Source: an uncultured Eubacteriales bacterium | Lineage (GTDB): Bacteria; Bacillota; Clostridia; Oscillospirales; Acutalibacteraceae | Assembly (NCBI GenBank): GCA_934464615.1 | Contig: CAKSKA010000012.1 | Span: 1-59,229 of the forward strand | Length of the DNA stretch: 59,229 nucleotides | Reading direction: 5' to 3' | Part shown: positions 34,655 to 43,951 of the stretch, piece by piece | Position numbering within the stretch: the stretch's first letter is position 1 | Layout: each line of letters begins with the position of its first letter | The notes under the pieces: generated by a model | What the model saw: only the letters and a program-made list of their open reading frames with translations | What the model was told of the DNA's origin: nothing | Databases searched by the model: none | Position numbers and translations under genes: made by a program

Positions 34655-37396
34655 ATGTCAAGAAAAGTGCTTAATATGGATTTTGACTGGCGTTTTCACC
34701 GCGGAGATGTGGAAATTGAAGCAGCAAAAACACATGATGCTGTTTACATGAGCAGTAAATCCGGCAGGGCAGATCCGAGGGCGGAAGTTAATTTTGACGA
34801 TTCGGCTTGGCGGCGTGTTGATTTGCCGCATGATTTTTTCAGCGAAAGCGAATTTGACAGTAATAATTTGCAATCTCACGGTTACCGCGAGCGCACAAAC
34901 GGCTGGTACCGCAAAACCTTTAAACTTGATAAATCCCTTAAGGATAAGCAACTGTTTTTGTGCTTTGAGGGCACGGCGGTAAATGCGGTGTTCTTTTTTA
35001 ATAACTCCATAATGGAACGCTCTTTTTCCGCATATACCGAAACCGCATTTGATATTACCGAACGCGCTTATTTCGGCGACCGCGTAAATGTGCTTACGGT
35101 ATACATTACAGGTCTTGCGACAGAGGGCTGGTGGTACGAGGGAGCAGGAATTTACCGCCATGTACGCCTTTATGCAAAGGATAAAATGCACATTGCACAC
35201 AACGGTATTTTTGCCAAACCCGTTTTAAAGGCAGGTACCGACAACGACTGGACGGTTGAACTTAAAACCGATCTTGAAAATTCGGATTATAATAATGCCG
35301 ATAATGTAACCGTTAAAGCGGAACTTTTAAGGGACGGAAAAACGGTGGCACAAAGCGAATCCGATAAAGTAAGCGTGCGTTATGCCGACACTTTGTCGAT
35401 TACACAGTGTTTTGATGTAGAAAATCCGGACAGATGGGATGTTGATTCGCCGAATTTGTACACCCTTAAAGTAAGTGTTTTAAAGGACGGAACGGAAACC
35501 GACAGCGACACCGTGCGCATAGGCTTCCGTACAATTGCCGCCGATAAAGACAAGTGCTTTATTTTAAACGGCAGACCGCTGTTTTTAAAGGGCACCTGCA
35601 ACCATCAGGATCATGCAGGCTGCGGCGTTGCCGTACCGGATTCGGTACAGTATTGGCGTATAAAAAAGCTAAAGGAAATGGGTACGAACGCACTTCGTTG
35701 CTCACACAATCTTATGGCTAAAGAAGTGCTTGACGCCTGTGATGAATTAGGCCTTGTTGTAATGGACGAAAACCGGCGCTTTGAAGCGAGAAAAGAAGTG
35801 TTGGGTTACCTTGAAATAATGGTTAAGCGTGACTGTAATCACCCGTCGGTTTGTTTCTATTCGCTTTTTAATGAAGAGCCGATACAGAATTCCGAAGAAG
35901 GCGCAAAGATTTACCGTAAAATGCGCAGTTTTGTAGAGCATCTCGACGATTCACGAATTTTTACGGGTGCTATTAACGGCAGTATTGAGGGCGCCGGACT
36001 TGAGATGGATATAACCGGTATAAATTATAATATAGGCGCGATTGAAACGATGCGTAAATTTCATCCCGAACAGCCCATTTTCGGTGCCGAGAGCAATAGC
36101 GCCGTAACAACACGCGGCTGCTATAAAACGGATATGGAAGCACATGTTTTAAGCAATTATGACGAGGAAGCTGTTCCGTGGGGACAAACGATAGGTCAGA
36201 CCTGGGACTTTGTACGCAACCATAAATATTTCGGCGGTATATTTATATGGACGGGTTTTGATTATAGGGGAGAGCCGTCGCCGTTCCAGTGGCCGTCGGT
36301 GTCATCGCAGTTCGGAATAATGGATACCTGCGGTTTTCCAAAAGACTCTTACTACTTTAATAAGGCCTGTTTTGATGATACGCCTATGGTGCATTTGCTG
36401 CCGCACTGGAATTGGAATAAAGGCGATACCGTACGCGTAATGGCAGTTTCAAACTGTGATGAAGTTGAACTTTTTTTAAACGGAAGATCACTCGGCAGGC
36501 AAAAAGACGACTTGTGCCGTCATGCACAGTGGTATGTTGAGTTTGAAGAAGGAACAATTTCGGCTAAAGCATACAAAAACGGCAAATGTGCGGCAGAAAC
36601 CTCCCGTACAACAACGGGCACACCGGTTGCAATTAAATTGACGCCCAACACTGCCGTAATTAAAAATGACGGACACGATACGGTGCTTGTAAACTGCAGC
36701 GTTGTGGATAAGGACGGCAGGGAAGTACCGACAGCCGATAACCATATTAAGTTTGAAGTTAACGGCGATGCGGTTTTCCGCGGTGTAGGTAACGGCGATC
36801 CGAATTCGCATGAATCCGATATTATACCCGAACGCAATCTTTTTGCGGGATATTGCCAGTTGCTTGTTATGTCAAAACCGCTTGCAAAAAAAGTTTCGGT
36901 AAAAGCCGTATCCGACGGACTTGAAAGCGCCGAGATTGAGTTTACCGTTGAAAACACACAGCAGCCGTTAATTGTTGCAAGCAGTGTAAACAACGATTTG
37001 CAATGGGTTACAATGTCCGCTGTAACAGACATCCGCCCCGACGCTACAAAGGAAATATCCAGCAACGATAATAACTCGTTTTTACCCGTTACTTTCCTTG
37101 ACGAAAAATATCAGCTTGATTATTTCGGCGGCTGGCGTATTTACCGTGCAAGACCGAATATTACGGAAGCCGGAGAATATATCCTTAAATTCCCGAATGT
37201 ATATGCCGATGTTTTTGAAGTTTACGCAAACGGTAAAAAGATTTTCGAAAGCGATAAACCTTTGCACGCCGGCAGTGCTGAATGCGGCTTCACCGCAGAA
37301 GCCGGACAGCAGGAACTGCGAGTGCTTGTATATGTAGCAAAGACAGAAGGTATCGGCGGCGGTATTGCCGAGGGTATCAGAATGTTCAAAAAGTAA
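34655..37396 (+). CDS. glycoside hydrolase family 2 beta-galactosidase-type enzyme
   Basis: A 913-residue cytosolic GH2 enzyme. The order is a jelly-roll sugar-binding domain (about 1-185), an Ig-like domain (about 190-290), a TIM barrel (about 295-600) and C-terminal DUF4982/Ig-like domains (about 600-790 and 790-913). The acid/base is Glu407 in SLFNEEPIQ and the nucleophile is Glu479 in IFGAESNS. The exact sugar (galactoside, glucuronide or mannoside) is not certain; the DUF4982 layout is common in beta-galactosidases. No signal peptide, so its substrate must be imported. It is the last gene of a housekeeping run, 15 bases after glyA, and is followed by a strong terminator. Confidence 0.88.
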   Translation: MSRKVLNMDFDWRFHRGDVEIEAAKTHDAVYMSSKSGRADPRAEVNFDDSAWRRVDLPHDFFSESEFDSNNLQSHGYRERTNGWYRKTFKLDKSLKDKQLFLCFEGTAVNAVFFFNNSIMERSFSAYTETAFDITERAYFGDRVNVLTVYITGLATEGWWYEGAGIYRHVRLYAKDKMHIAHNGIFAKPVLKAGTDNDWTVELKTDLENSDYNNADNVTVKAELLRDGKTVAQSESDKVSVRYADTLSITQCFDVENPDRWDVDSPNLYTLKVSVLKDGTETDSDTVRIGFRTIAADKDKCFILNGRPLFLKGTCNHQDHAGCGVAVPDSVQYWRIKKLKEMGTNALRCSHNLMAKEVLDACDELGLVVMDENRRFEARKEVLGYLEIMVKRDCNHPSVCFYSLFNEEPIQNSEEGAKIYRKMRSFVEHLDDSRIFTGAINGSIEGAGLEMDITGINYNIGAIETMRKFHPEQPIFGAESNSAVTTRGCYKTDMEAHVLSNYDEEAVPWGQTIGQTWDFVRNHKYFGGIFIWTGFDYRGEPSPFQWPSVSSQFGIMDTCGFPKDSYYFNKACFDDTPMVHLLPHWNWNKGDTVRVMAVSNCDEVELFLNGRSLGRQKDDLCRHAQWYVEFEEGTISAKAYKNGKCAAETSRTTTGTPVAIKLTPNTAVIKNDGHDTVLVNCSVVDKDGREVPTADNHIKFEVNGDAVFRGVGNGDPNSHESDIIPERNLFAGYCQLLVMSKPLAKKVSVKAVSDGLESAEIEFTVENTQQPLIVASSVNNDLQWVTMSAVTDIRPDATKEISSNDNNSFLPVTFLDEKYQLDYFGGWRIYRARPNITEAGEYILKFPNVYADVFEVYANGKKIFESDKPLHAGSAECGFTAEAGQQELRVLVYVAKTEGIGGGIAEGIRMFKK

Positions 37397-37410
37397 TACT
37401 GTAAAACAAA

Positions 37411-37440
37411 AAAACAGCTCCCCGAGGGGAGCTGTTTTTT
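37411..37440. terminator. bidirectional terminator
   Basis: AAAACAGCTCCCC pairs with GGGGAGCTGTTTT and is followed by a T-run. It separates the convergent GH2 and TRIC-type genes. Confidence 0.92.
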
Positions 37441-37458
37441 TAATCTGTCAAATTTGTA

Positions 37459-38091
37459 CTAATTCCTGTTTGCTTTAGGCAGCCGCCAACCGAAATGTAC
37501 CGACAGCATACGCAGCGTTACTATTACTGTACAGCAAATAAGCGACGATGTGCCGACGCCTAAGTATTTGTAAATGCATACATAAATTACGGCGCCGATA
37601 AATGCGGCGACTGCATATATTTCCTCGCAGAAAATTACGGGACGTCTTGCAGAGAGTACGTCGCGTAAAATTCCGCCGCCGACACCCGTAAGCACGCCTA
37701 AAAAAAGCACTAAAAATATGTTGTCACCGTATCCCGCAGTAATTGCGGTACCTGCACCGTGTACTGTAAACAGTGCTAAACCTATTGCGTCGGCAAGTGT
37801 TACGGCAAAAGAAAAACCTTTACCGCCCGTGCCCCAAAGCCTGCTTGTAAAAATAATGTAAGTAAGTATTGATACGGCAAGCGCTACGCCTGCATAAACG
37901 GGGTTGCAAAAGGCGGCAGGAGGAGTTATGCCTAAAATAACATCGCGCATAATTCCGCCGCCGACAGCGGTTATAAGTCCCAAAACCATAACGCCGAATA
38001 TATCCATTCTGCGACGGATACCCACCAATGCACCGGATATTGCAAAGGCGATTATTCCCGTAATTTCAAAAGCAAGGTCAAATGTTTTCAT
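37459..38091 (-). CDS. TRIC cation channel family membrane protein (YicG/UPF0126)
   Basis: A 210-residue protein with seven helices arranged as two homologous halves. Each half carries the glycine-rich TRIC signature (GLITAVGGGIMRDVILG and GVLTGVGGGILRDVLSA). Bacterial members form homotrimeric potassium-permeable channels in structural studies; the physiological role is unclear. It follows guaB on the same strand after a hairpin. Confidence 0.9.
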   Translation of the reverse strand: MKTFDLAFEITGIIAFAISGALVGIRRRMDIFGVMVLGLITAVGGGIMRDVILGITPPAAFCNPVYAGVALAVSILTYIIFTSRLWGTGGKGFSFAVTLADAIGLALFTVHGAGTAITAGYGDNIFLVLFLGVLTGVGGGILRDVLSARRPVIFCEEIYAVAAFIGAVIYVCIYKYLGVGTSSLICCTVIVTLRMLSVHFGWRLPKANRN

Positions 38092-38109
38092 AAAACCACC
38101 ACATATCCA

Positions 38110-38140
38110 AAGTAACAGTACCGAAACGGTACTGTTACTT
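38110..38140. terminator. hairpin between guaB and the TRIC gene
   Basis: A perfect 14-bp stem AAGTAACAGTACCG with CGGTACTGTTACTT and an AAA loop. There is no clear T-run on the minus strand, so it may attenuate rather than stop read-through from guaB. Confidence 0.55.
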
Positions 38141-38147
38141 TTATGCT

Positions 38148-39650
38148 TTATTTATTTGTATTGTTGTCTTTGCGTATAACGTCATGCGCGCCGCCTTCAA
38201 CAATACTTGTTGCGGACACAAGCGTAAGTTTTGCTTTTTGTTTTAATTCTTCAAGATTAAGCGCACCGCAGTTGCACATTGTGGAGCGCACTTTTGCAAG
38301 GGATAAATTTACGTTATCCTTTAATGTGCCGGCATAAGGAACATAGGAGTCAACGCCCTCTTCAAACGATAATTTTTTATCACCGCCGAGGTCGTAGCGC
38401 TGCCAGTTTCTCGCCCTGTTAGAACCTTCGCCCCAGTATTCCTTGACGTAACTGCCGTTAACCATTACTTTATTTGTCGGGCTTTCGTCAAATCTCGCAA
38501 AATATCTGCCGAGCATAAGGAAATCCGCGCCCATTGCAAGTGCCAAAGTCATATGATGGTCGAAAACTATACCGCCGTCCGAGCATACGGGAACATAAAT
38601 TCCGGTTTCCTTATAGTATTCATCTCTTGCACGGCAAACATCAATAAGCGCAGTCGCCTGGCCGCGGCCTATACCTTTTGTTTCCCTTGTAATACATATG
38701 GAGCCGCCGCCTATGCCGACTTTGATAAAGTCTGCGCCGCAGTCTGCCAAAAAGCGAAAACCTTCCGCGTCGACTACATTCCCGGCACCTACTTTAACAG
38801 CATCGCCGTAGGTTTTTCTTATCCACTCAATAGTCAGTTTCTGCCATTCGGAAAAGCCTTCGGATGAGTCAATGCACAATACATCCGCACCCGCGTTTAC
38901 AAGCGCCGGTACTCTTGTTTCGTAATCGCGCGTATTAATGCCCGCGCCTACAACGTAACGCTTTTGACTGTCGAGCAATTCATTCGGATTTTCTTTGTGC
39001 GAATCGTAGTCCTTGCGGAAAACGAGGGAGCAAAGTCTGCCGGACCTGTCAATTATCGGCAGGGCGTTCAATTTGTTGTCCCAAATAATGTTGTTGGCTT
39101 CTTTAAGGGTTACGTCGTCATATGCGTAAATCAATTTCTCAAAGGGAGTCATAAAGGACTCAACCTTTTCGTCGCCCGTCATTCTGCTTACGCGGTAATC
39201 GCGGCTTGTAACTATACCTAACAGTTTGCCGTGCGCGGTGCCGTCGTCTGTTACGGGTACGGTGGAAAATCCGTTTTCAGCCTTAAGCGCCAAAATGTCG
39301 TTTAAGGTGTTGTCGGGGCGTATATTTGATACACTTGTAACAAATCCCGCTTTAAATCCTTTTGCGCGTGCCACCATTGCGGCTTCGTCCTCAACCGATT
39401 GCGAGCCGTATATAAAGGATACGCCGCCTTCTCTTGCAAGGGCAACGGCAAGTTTTTCGCCGGATACGGACTGCATTATTGCCGATACCATAGGAATATT
39501 AAGAGAAATTGAAGGCTCTTCGCCCTTTTTAAAGCGCACAAGGGGCGTTTTAAGCGATACGTTTGCCGGTATACATTCGCTTGAAGAATAACCGGGAACA
39601 AGCAGATATTCGTTAAATGTGTGTGATACTCCGTCAAAATAATACGCCAT
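38148..39650 (-). CDS. guaB: IMP dehydrogenase, kinetoplastid-like motif variant
   Basis: Oxidises IMP to XMP, the committed step to GMP. The 500-residue protein has a TIM barrel with a CBS pair inserted (about 95-210; IVTSRDYRV and LPIIDRSGRLCSLVFRKD). Its catalytic loop reads GIGGGSICITRETKGIGRG instead of the common GIGPGSICTTR. The flap region is KEYWGEGSNRARNWQRYD. These variant motifs resemble the IMPDH/GMPR-like type known from trypanosomatids and some Clostridia. The catalytic Cys is kept. The start at 39650 follows GAGG; a longer open frame upstream crosses the promoter and is not used. Confidence 0.92.
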   Translation of the reverse strand: MAYYFDGVSHTFNEYLLVPGYSSSECIPANVSLKTPLVRFKKGEEPSISLNIPMVSAIMQSVSGEKLAVALAREGGVSFIYGSQSVEDEAAMVARAKGFKAGFVTSVSNIRPDNTLNDILALKAENGFSTVPVTDDGTAHGKLLGIVTSRDYRVSRMTGDEKVESFMTPFEKLIYAYDDVTLKEANNIIWDNKLNALPIIDRSGRLCSLVFRKDYDSHKENPNELLDSQKRYVVGAGINTRDYETRVPALVNAGADVLCIDSSEGFSEWQKLTIEWIRKTYGDAVKVGAGNVVDAEGFRFLADCGADFIKVGIGGGSICITRETKGIGRGQATALIDVCRARDEYYKETGIYVPVCSDGGIVFDHHMTLALAMGADFLMLGRYFARFDESPTNKVMVNGSYVKEYWGEGSNRARNWQRYDLGGDKKLSFEEGVDSYVPYAGTLKDNVNLSLAKVRSTMCNCGALNLEELKQKAKLTLVSATSIVEGGAHDVIRKDNNTNK

Positions 39651-39681
39651 GATTTTCCTCCGTAAAAAATGTATTTTTACG

Positions 39682-39710
39682 ATTATATAACAGTTTTCGC
39701 GCCCTGTCAA
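39682..39710 (-). promoter_or_regulatory. consensus promoter of guaB
   Basis: On the minus strand a perfect TTGACA (39710-39705) and perfect TATAAT (39687-39682) are 17 bases apart, 32 bases before the guaB ATG. Confidence 0.9.
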
Positions 39711-39724
39711 CAAAAACAGCCGAA

Positions 39725-39746
39725 AATTACGTTATTCGGCGTAATT
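39725..39746 (-). terminator. terminator after phoU
   Basis: AATTACG pairs with CGTAATT on the minus strand and is followed by TTTT, directly at the phoU stop codon. Confidence 0.6.
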
Positions 39747-40399
39747 TACAGTTCTTCTTTACCGCAATGTATGCCTGTAACGGCAAATTCCGCCCATTCG
39801 GCAATGTTAACCGCGTGGTCGGCAATGCGTTCAAAATATTTTGCTATCATCAGCAGGTCTATTGCGTATTCGCCGTCAGATGAATTTTCGGAAATAAATT
39901 TTATAAGCGTATTTTTAACATTTAAAAAGCAGTTGTCAACAATATCGTCGTCCTTCATTACTTTACGTGCAAGGGCAAGGTCGCGGTTAACGTATGCTTC
40001 TATACTTTGCGTTACCATAACAGCCGCGTATTTTGCCATAGGGCGTATATCGGTACATTCGTTGCCGGTCTTGCCGTTTAAAAAAGCGGTTATGTCGGCT
40101 ATGTCGGAAGCGCCGTCGCCGATCCTCTCAAGGTCGGTTATCATTTTAAGCGCGGCGGATATTTGCCGCAGATCTCCGGCAACCGGCTGTTGCTTAAGCA
40201 ACAGTTTCAGGCAAAGTGTTTCTATGCTTCTTTGCGCGTCGTTGATTTTTTCTTCAATAACGCCTACCTGTTTTGCGGAACTTTTATCGGCGTTTGTAAG
40301 CGCGTTTACAGACAAAGCAATGGCTTCCTGACACAGTCCGCCCATATTAATAAGTTCTTCGTTTAAAGTTTTAAGCTGCTCGTTGTATTGGTTTCGCAT
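39746..40399 (-). CDS. phoU: phosphate transport regulator PhoU
   Basis: A 217-residue helical protein made of two three-helix bundles with the metal-binding motifs in DLERIGDGASDIAD (about 89) and YFERIADHAVNIAEW (about 190). PhoU restrains the Pst transporter and the phosphate-sensing kinase. Its ATG overlaps the pstB stop by one base. It is the last gene of the pstSCAB-phoU operon; no phoB/phoR genes are in the window. Confidence 0.94.
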   Translation of the reverse strand: MRNQYNEQLKTLNEELINMGGLCQEAIALSVNALTNADKSSAKQVGVIEEKINDAQRSIETLCLKLLLKQQPVAGDLRQISAALKMITDLERIGDGASDIADITAFLNGKTGNECTDIRPMAKYAAVMVTQSIEAYVNRDLALARKVMKDDDIVDNCFLNVKNTLIKFISENSSDGEYAIDLLMIAKYFERIADHAVNIAEWAEFAVTGIHCGKEEL

Positions 40400-41154
40400 T
40401 ATCCGAACCTCCCCGTAATGTAATCCTCTGTCCTTTTATCGCGCGGATTTGCAAAAATTCTTTCCGTATCGTCAAATTCAATAAGGTCGCCGAGTAAAAA
40501 GAAAGCCGTTTTATCCGATATACGCGCTGCCTGTTGCATATTATGCGTAACAATTATAATGGTATACTTTTCTTTAAGTTCGGTTGCCAAATCTTCAATT
40601 TTGGATGTCGATATAGGATCAAGCGCGCTGGTCGGCTCATCCATAAGCAAAACCTTCGGCTCAACCGCAAGTGCGCGCGCAATGCAAAGACGCTGCTGCT
40701 GACCGCCGGAAAGTCCCAATGCGGATTTTTTAAGTCGGTCTTTTACTTCGTCCCAAATAGCGGCACCTTTTAAGGATTTTTCCACAATTTCGTCAAGTGT
40801 TGCCTTGTTGCGTATTCCGTGCGTACGCGGACCGTACGCAATGTTGTCGTAAATACTCATAGGGAAGGGATTAGGCTTTTGAAACACCATGCCTATATCA
40901 CGGCGCAGCATATTTATGTCGGTATCCTTTGCAAAAATGTCTTTGCCGTCGTATTTAATTTCACCCGTTATACGTACGCCGTCCACTAAATCGTTCATGC
41001 GGTTCAAGGTTTTTAAAAATGTGGATTTTCCGCATCCCGACGGGCCTATAAGTGCGGTTATGGATTTTTCGGGGATATTTATATTTATGTTTTTAAGAGC
41101 CTGTTTTTGTGTATACCACAAATTAAGGTCCTTTACGGTAATAATATCATTCAT
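40399..41154 (-). CDS. pstB: phosphate ABC transporter ATP-binding protein
   Basis: ATPase of the high-affinity phosphate transporter. The 251 residues have Walker A IGPSGCGKSTFLKTLNRMND, whose NRMND tail is typical of PstB, then signature LSGGQQQRLCIARAL and Walker B VLLMDEPTSALDP. It overlaps pstA by eight bases. Confidence 0.96.
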   Translation of the reverse strand: MNDIITVKDLNLWYTQKQALKNININIPEKSITALIGPSGCGKSTFLKTLNRMNDLVDGVRITGEIKYDGKDIFAKDTDINMLRRDIGMVFQKPNPFPMSIYDNIAYGPRTHGIRNKATLDEIVEKSLKGAAIWDEVKDRLKKSALGLSGGQQQRLCIARALAVEPKVLLMDEPTSALDPISTSKIEDLATELKEKYTIIIVTHNMQQAARISDKTAFFLLGDLIEFDDTERIFANPRDKRTEDYITGRFG

Positions 41155-42016
41155 ATTTTTTCCTCTTTTTAAAGTATTCTCCCAATAACTGTGCCGCTGA
41201 ATTTATAATAAACGTCATTATCATAAGTATTGCCGCAATGGCAAACGCAACATTAAATTCGCCCTGTTCCTTTGCGTAAACATAAAGCGCTACGGTAAGC
41301 GTTGCACCCGGACTTGCCAGTCCGTCAAACAAACCGTTTAATGCATGTGCAAATCCTGCGGTGAAAAGCAGTGCCGCCGATTCGGAAAGTATTCTGCCGA
41401 CAGACAGTATACAACCTGTAATTATGCCGTCTACACAGTTGGGCAAAACCACGGTAAATATTACGCGGCTTTTTCCGGCTCCCAGTCCGAATGCGGCTTC
41501 GCGGTAACTTGCCGGTACGGTTTTAAGGCTCTCCTGTGTGGTACGCATTACCGTCGGCAAATTCATAATTACAAGCGTCAGTGCACCTGCCATAAGGCTG
41601 GTTTGCATATTTAAAAACTGGCAGAAAAACAGCATACCGACAAGACCGTATATTATGGACGGTATGCCCGAAAGGGTTTCGGCAGCATATTCAATTGCGC
41701 CTACTATACGCTTGTTTTTAGCGTATTCGGTAAGGTAAATAGCCGCCCCCACGCCTAAAGGCAGTACATATACAAGCGATGCCAAAATTATATACAAAGT
41801 GTTTAATATGTCAGGCAGTATGCCTATGTTGCCGCTTAAATAACTCGGCTTTGTGGAAAGTAAGTTCCAGGATATATGGGGAACGCCTTTTATAAGGACG
41901 TATACAATTAAAAATACAACAAGGGCTGCCGTTAAAAACGCGGATAAGTACATTGCGGTTTTTAAAAGCAGTATTTTTATTTTTCGTTTTAAAGAAATTT
42001 TATTATGTTGCGTCAA
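41147..42016 (-). CDS. pstA: phosphate ABC transporter permease PstA
   Basis: A 289-residue membrane subunit with about six helices and the EAA-type cytoplasmic loop (SYREAAFGLGAGKSRVIFTVVLPN). The first segment GIPSIIYGLVGMLFF is typical of PstA/PstC. The start is TTG at 42016, overlapping the pstC stop as TTGA, with AAGGAGTAAGGAAAA upstream. Confidence 0.94.
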   Translation of the reverse strand: MTQHNKISLKRKIKILLLKTAMYLSAFLTAALVVFLIVYVLIKGVPHISWNLLSTKPSYLSGNIGILPDILNTLYIILASLVYVLPLGVGAAIYLTEYAKNKRIVGAIEYAAETLSGIPSIIYGLVGMLFFCQFLNMQTSLMAGALTLVIMNLPTVMRTTQESLKTVPASYREAAFGLGAGKSRVIFTVVLPNCVDGIITGCILSVGRILSESAALLFTAGFAHALNGLFDGLASPGATLTVALYVYAKEQGEFNVAFAIAAILMIMTFIINSAAQLLGEYFKKRKKYE

Positions 42017-42879
42017 TTTTCCTTACTCCTTTTAAATACCAGATTTATAAGGGCGTTAATTAGCATAACAAATACAAAAAGCACAAGTGCTATAGAGAAA
42101 AGCGCCTGGCGCTGAAGTCCTGCCGCATAAGACATCTCACTTGCAACGGCTGTGGTTAAAAATCTTACACTGCCGAACAATTCCGGCATGTTCGGCGCAT
42201 TTCCGGATACCATCATTACCGCCATTGCTTCGCCTATTGCACGGCCTACGCCCAAAACAATGGCTGCGGTAATACCGCTTCTTGCGGCTTTGATTGACAC
42301 CTTAAAATATGTTTCGGTCGGCGTAGCACCCAAAGCCAACGACGCTTCTTCATATTCTTTCGGTACACTGTCAAGCGCGTTGAGCGATACCTTTATTATT
42401 GACGGCAAAACCATTATTGCAAGCACTATTATTGCCGCAAGCAAACTTGCACCGTCCGACAAATTAAAAATGCGGCTTATGGACGGTACCAACACCAGCA
42501 TACCTACAAGACCGTACACAACCGAGGGTATTCCGGCAAGTAGGCTGACTGCCGTTTCCATAACGCTCCTTACTTTAGGCGGCGCAAATTTTGATAGATA
42601 TACCGCGGTAAAGAAAGCAATAGGTGTGCCGAGTACTATAGCTCCGGCGGTGCCGTAAACGCTTGTAAGTATAAAGGGGAGTATTCCAAACTGAGGATTT
42701 TGTCCCGTTGACCGCCATTCCTTGCCGAAGAGAAATTTAATAAGTCCTATTTGTTTAATTGCCGGTATGCCGGAAATTATCAGATATATTGTTATAAGCA
42801 ATACCGCCCCTACGGTTACAAGACCGAGTATTAAAAATAAGGCATGGGTGATATTCTCAATAAGTTTTTGTTTTTTCAT
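42013..42879 (-). CDS. pstC: phosphate ABC transporter permease PstC
   Basis: A 288-residue partner of PstA with about six helices, GIPSVVYGLVGMLVLVP and the coupling loop PKEYEEASLALGATPTETYFKVSI. Its 3' end overlaps the pstA start. A 60-base gap with a GC-rich hairpin separates it from pstS. Confidence 0.94.
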   Translation of the reverse strand: MKKQKLIENITHALFLILGLVTVGAVLLITIYLIISGIPAIKQIGLIKFLFGKEWRSTGQNPQFGILPFILTSVYGTAGAIVLGTPIAFFTAVYLSKFAPPKVRSVMETAVSLLAGIPSVVYGLVGMLVLVPSISRIFNLSDGASLLAAIIVLAIMVLPSIIKVSLNALDSVPKEYEEASLALGATPTETYFKVSIKAARSGITAAIVLGVGRAIGEAMAVMMVSGNAPNMPELFGSVRFLTTAVASEMSYAAGLQRQALFSIALVLFVFVMLINALINLVFKRSKEN

Positions 42880-42889
42880 AATAACTCCA

Positions 42890-42921
42890 AAGTGCAGACG
42901 TGTTGCCGCACGCCCGCACTT
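42890..42921 (-). promoter_or_regulatory. pstS-pstC intergenic hairpin
   Basis: AAGTGC (42890-42895) pairs with GCACTT (42916-42921), enclosing a small CGTG/CACG stem. Hairpins here are common in pst operons and can raise the level of the binding-protein message relative to the permease genes. Confidence 0.5.
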
Positions 42922-42939
42922 AACTTTAAAGTATTGTTT

Positions 42940-43758
42940 TTATTTTACCGGCACAGCGCCTGCTTTGCTGATTATGGAAGCTGCATCTGCGCTTGTTACA
43001 TAATCGAAGAATGCCTGTGCGGTCTCGCTTAAAGCAGTACCTTCTTTTGTTACCAGTACAAACGGACGCTGAATTTTATAAGAGCCGTCTTTTACGGTTG
43101 CTTCGGTGGGAGCTACACCGTTTACTTTAAGGGCTTTTACTTTGCTTTCGTCTACCGCTGCAAGAGAAGCGTAACCGATGGCATTTTTGTTTCCGTTTAC
43201 GGTTGCGATTACATCACCCGTAGAGGTAAGTTCCTGACGGTATTTGCACTTTTCGGCTGTCTTTGTTATTGACTCAAATCCGTCCCTTGTGCCGCTTCCG
43301 GCCTCTCTGCCTATTAAAACGATTTCGGCATCATTACCGCCGAGGTCTTTCCAGTTTGTGATTTCACCGGTGTAGATTTTTGCAATTTGTTCTACGGTAA
43401 GGTCCGATACGCCGTTAGCGGTATTTACGATAATTGCGATACCGTCAAGCGCCAAAGTGGTTTCTTTAAGACCTGCGGATTTTTCTTCGTCTTTAAGCGC
43501 ACGGCTTGAAAGACCTATATCGCAGCGGCCCTCTTTAACGGCTGTGATACCCGAACCCGAACCTGTGGGGTTGTAAGTAAAGTTCGTTCCTGCGTTATCG
43601 TTTGTAAATGCTTCGCCTAAAGCGCCGATAACCTTTTCCATTGAAGTTGAACCGTCTGTTGCTACCGTACCCGAAAGTTTCTTGGTTCCGCATCCTGCAA
43701 ATGCACTTACAATAATAAGTGCGGCTGCCGCAATGCTTGCAATTCTTAACTTTTTCAT
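42940..43758 (-). CDS. pstS: phosphate-binding lipoprotein PstS
   Basis: Extracellular phosphate receptor. Residues 1-22 form a lipoprotein signal with lipobox SAFAGC (lipid Cys23). The mature part holds the phosphate-binding motifs TDGSTSM, TGSGSGI, IGLSSRALKDEE and GREAGSGTRDGFES. At 272 residues it has the length usual for Firmicutes PstS. First gene of pstSCAB-phoU. Confidence 0.95.
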   Translation of the reverse strand: MKKLRIASIAAAALIIVSAFAGCGTKKLSGTVATDGSTSMEKVIGALGEAFTNDNAGTNFTYNPTGSGSGITAVKEGRCDIGLSSRALKDEEKSAGLKETTLALDGIAIIVNTANGVSDLTVEQIAKIYTGEITNWKDLGGNDAEIVLIGREAGSGTRDGFESITKTAEKCKYRQELTSTGDVIATVNGNKNAIGYASLAAVDESKVKALKVNGVAPTEATVKDGSYKIQRPFVLVTKEGTALSETAQAFFDYVTSADAASIISKAGAVPVK

Positions 43759-43916
43759 AATTTTTTCTCCTTTTTAAACTCTTGGTTTATTTTCTGCCTT
43801 CTCAGGCTACGTATTCATCATAATTCTCGAATGTAAAACAAAAAATCCTTTTATTTTAAAGTTTGTGTAAAGAAATTCACGCTTTTTTAAGATATTTTAA
43901 AATTGTGTAAAAACAC

Positions 43917-43945
43917 TTGCAATTGTATTTAATGTGTGATATAAT
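43917..43945 (+). promoter_or_regulatory. promoter of rpsB-tsf
   Basis: TTGCAA (43917-43922) and a perfect TATAAT (43940-43945) with a 17-base spacer. The region 43759-43916 is the divergent upstream region of pstS; it is AT-rich and holds three scattered GTGTAAA/ATGTAAA words on the plus strand but no clear PHO box. Confidence 0.85.
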
Positions 43946-43951
43946 CTATCA

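Noticed and set aside
43759..43916. PHO boxes upstream of pstS
   Set aside because: TTTACAC-like words occur on the minus strand but are about 34-40 bases apart, not the close repeats expected for a PhoP site.
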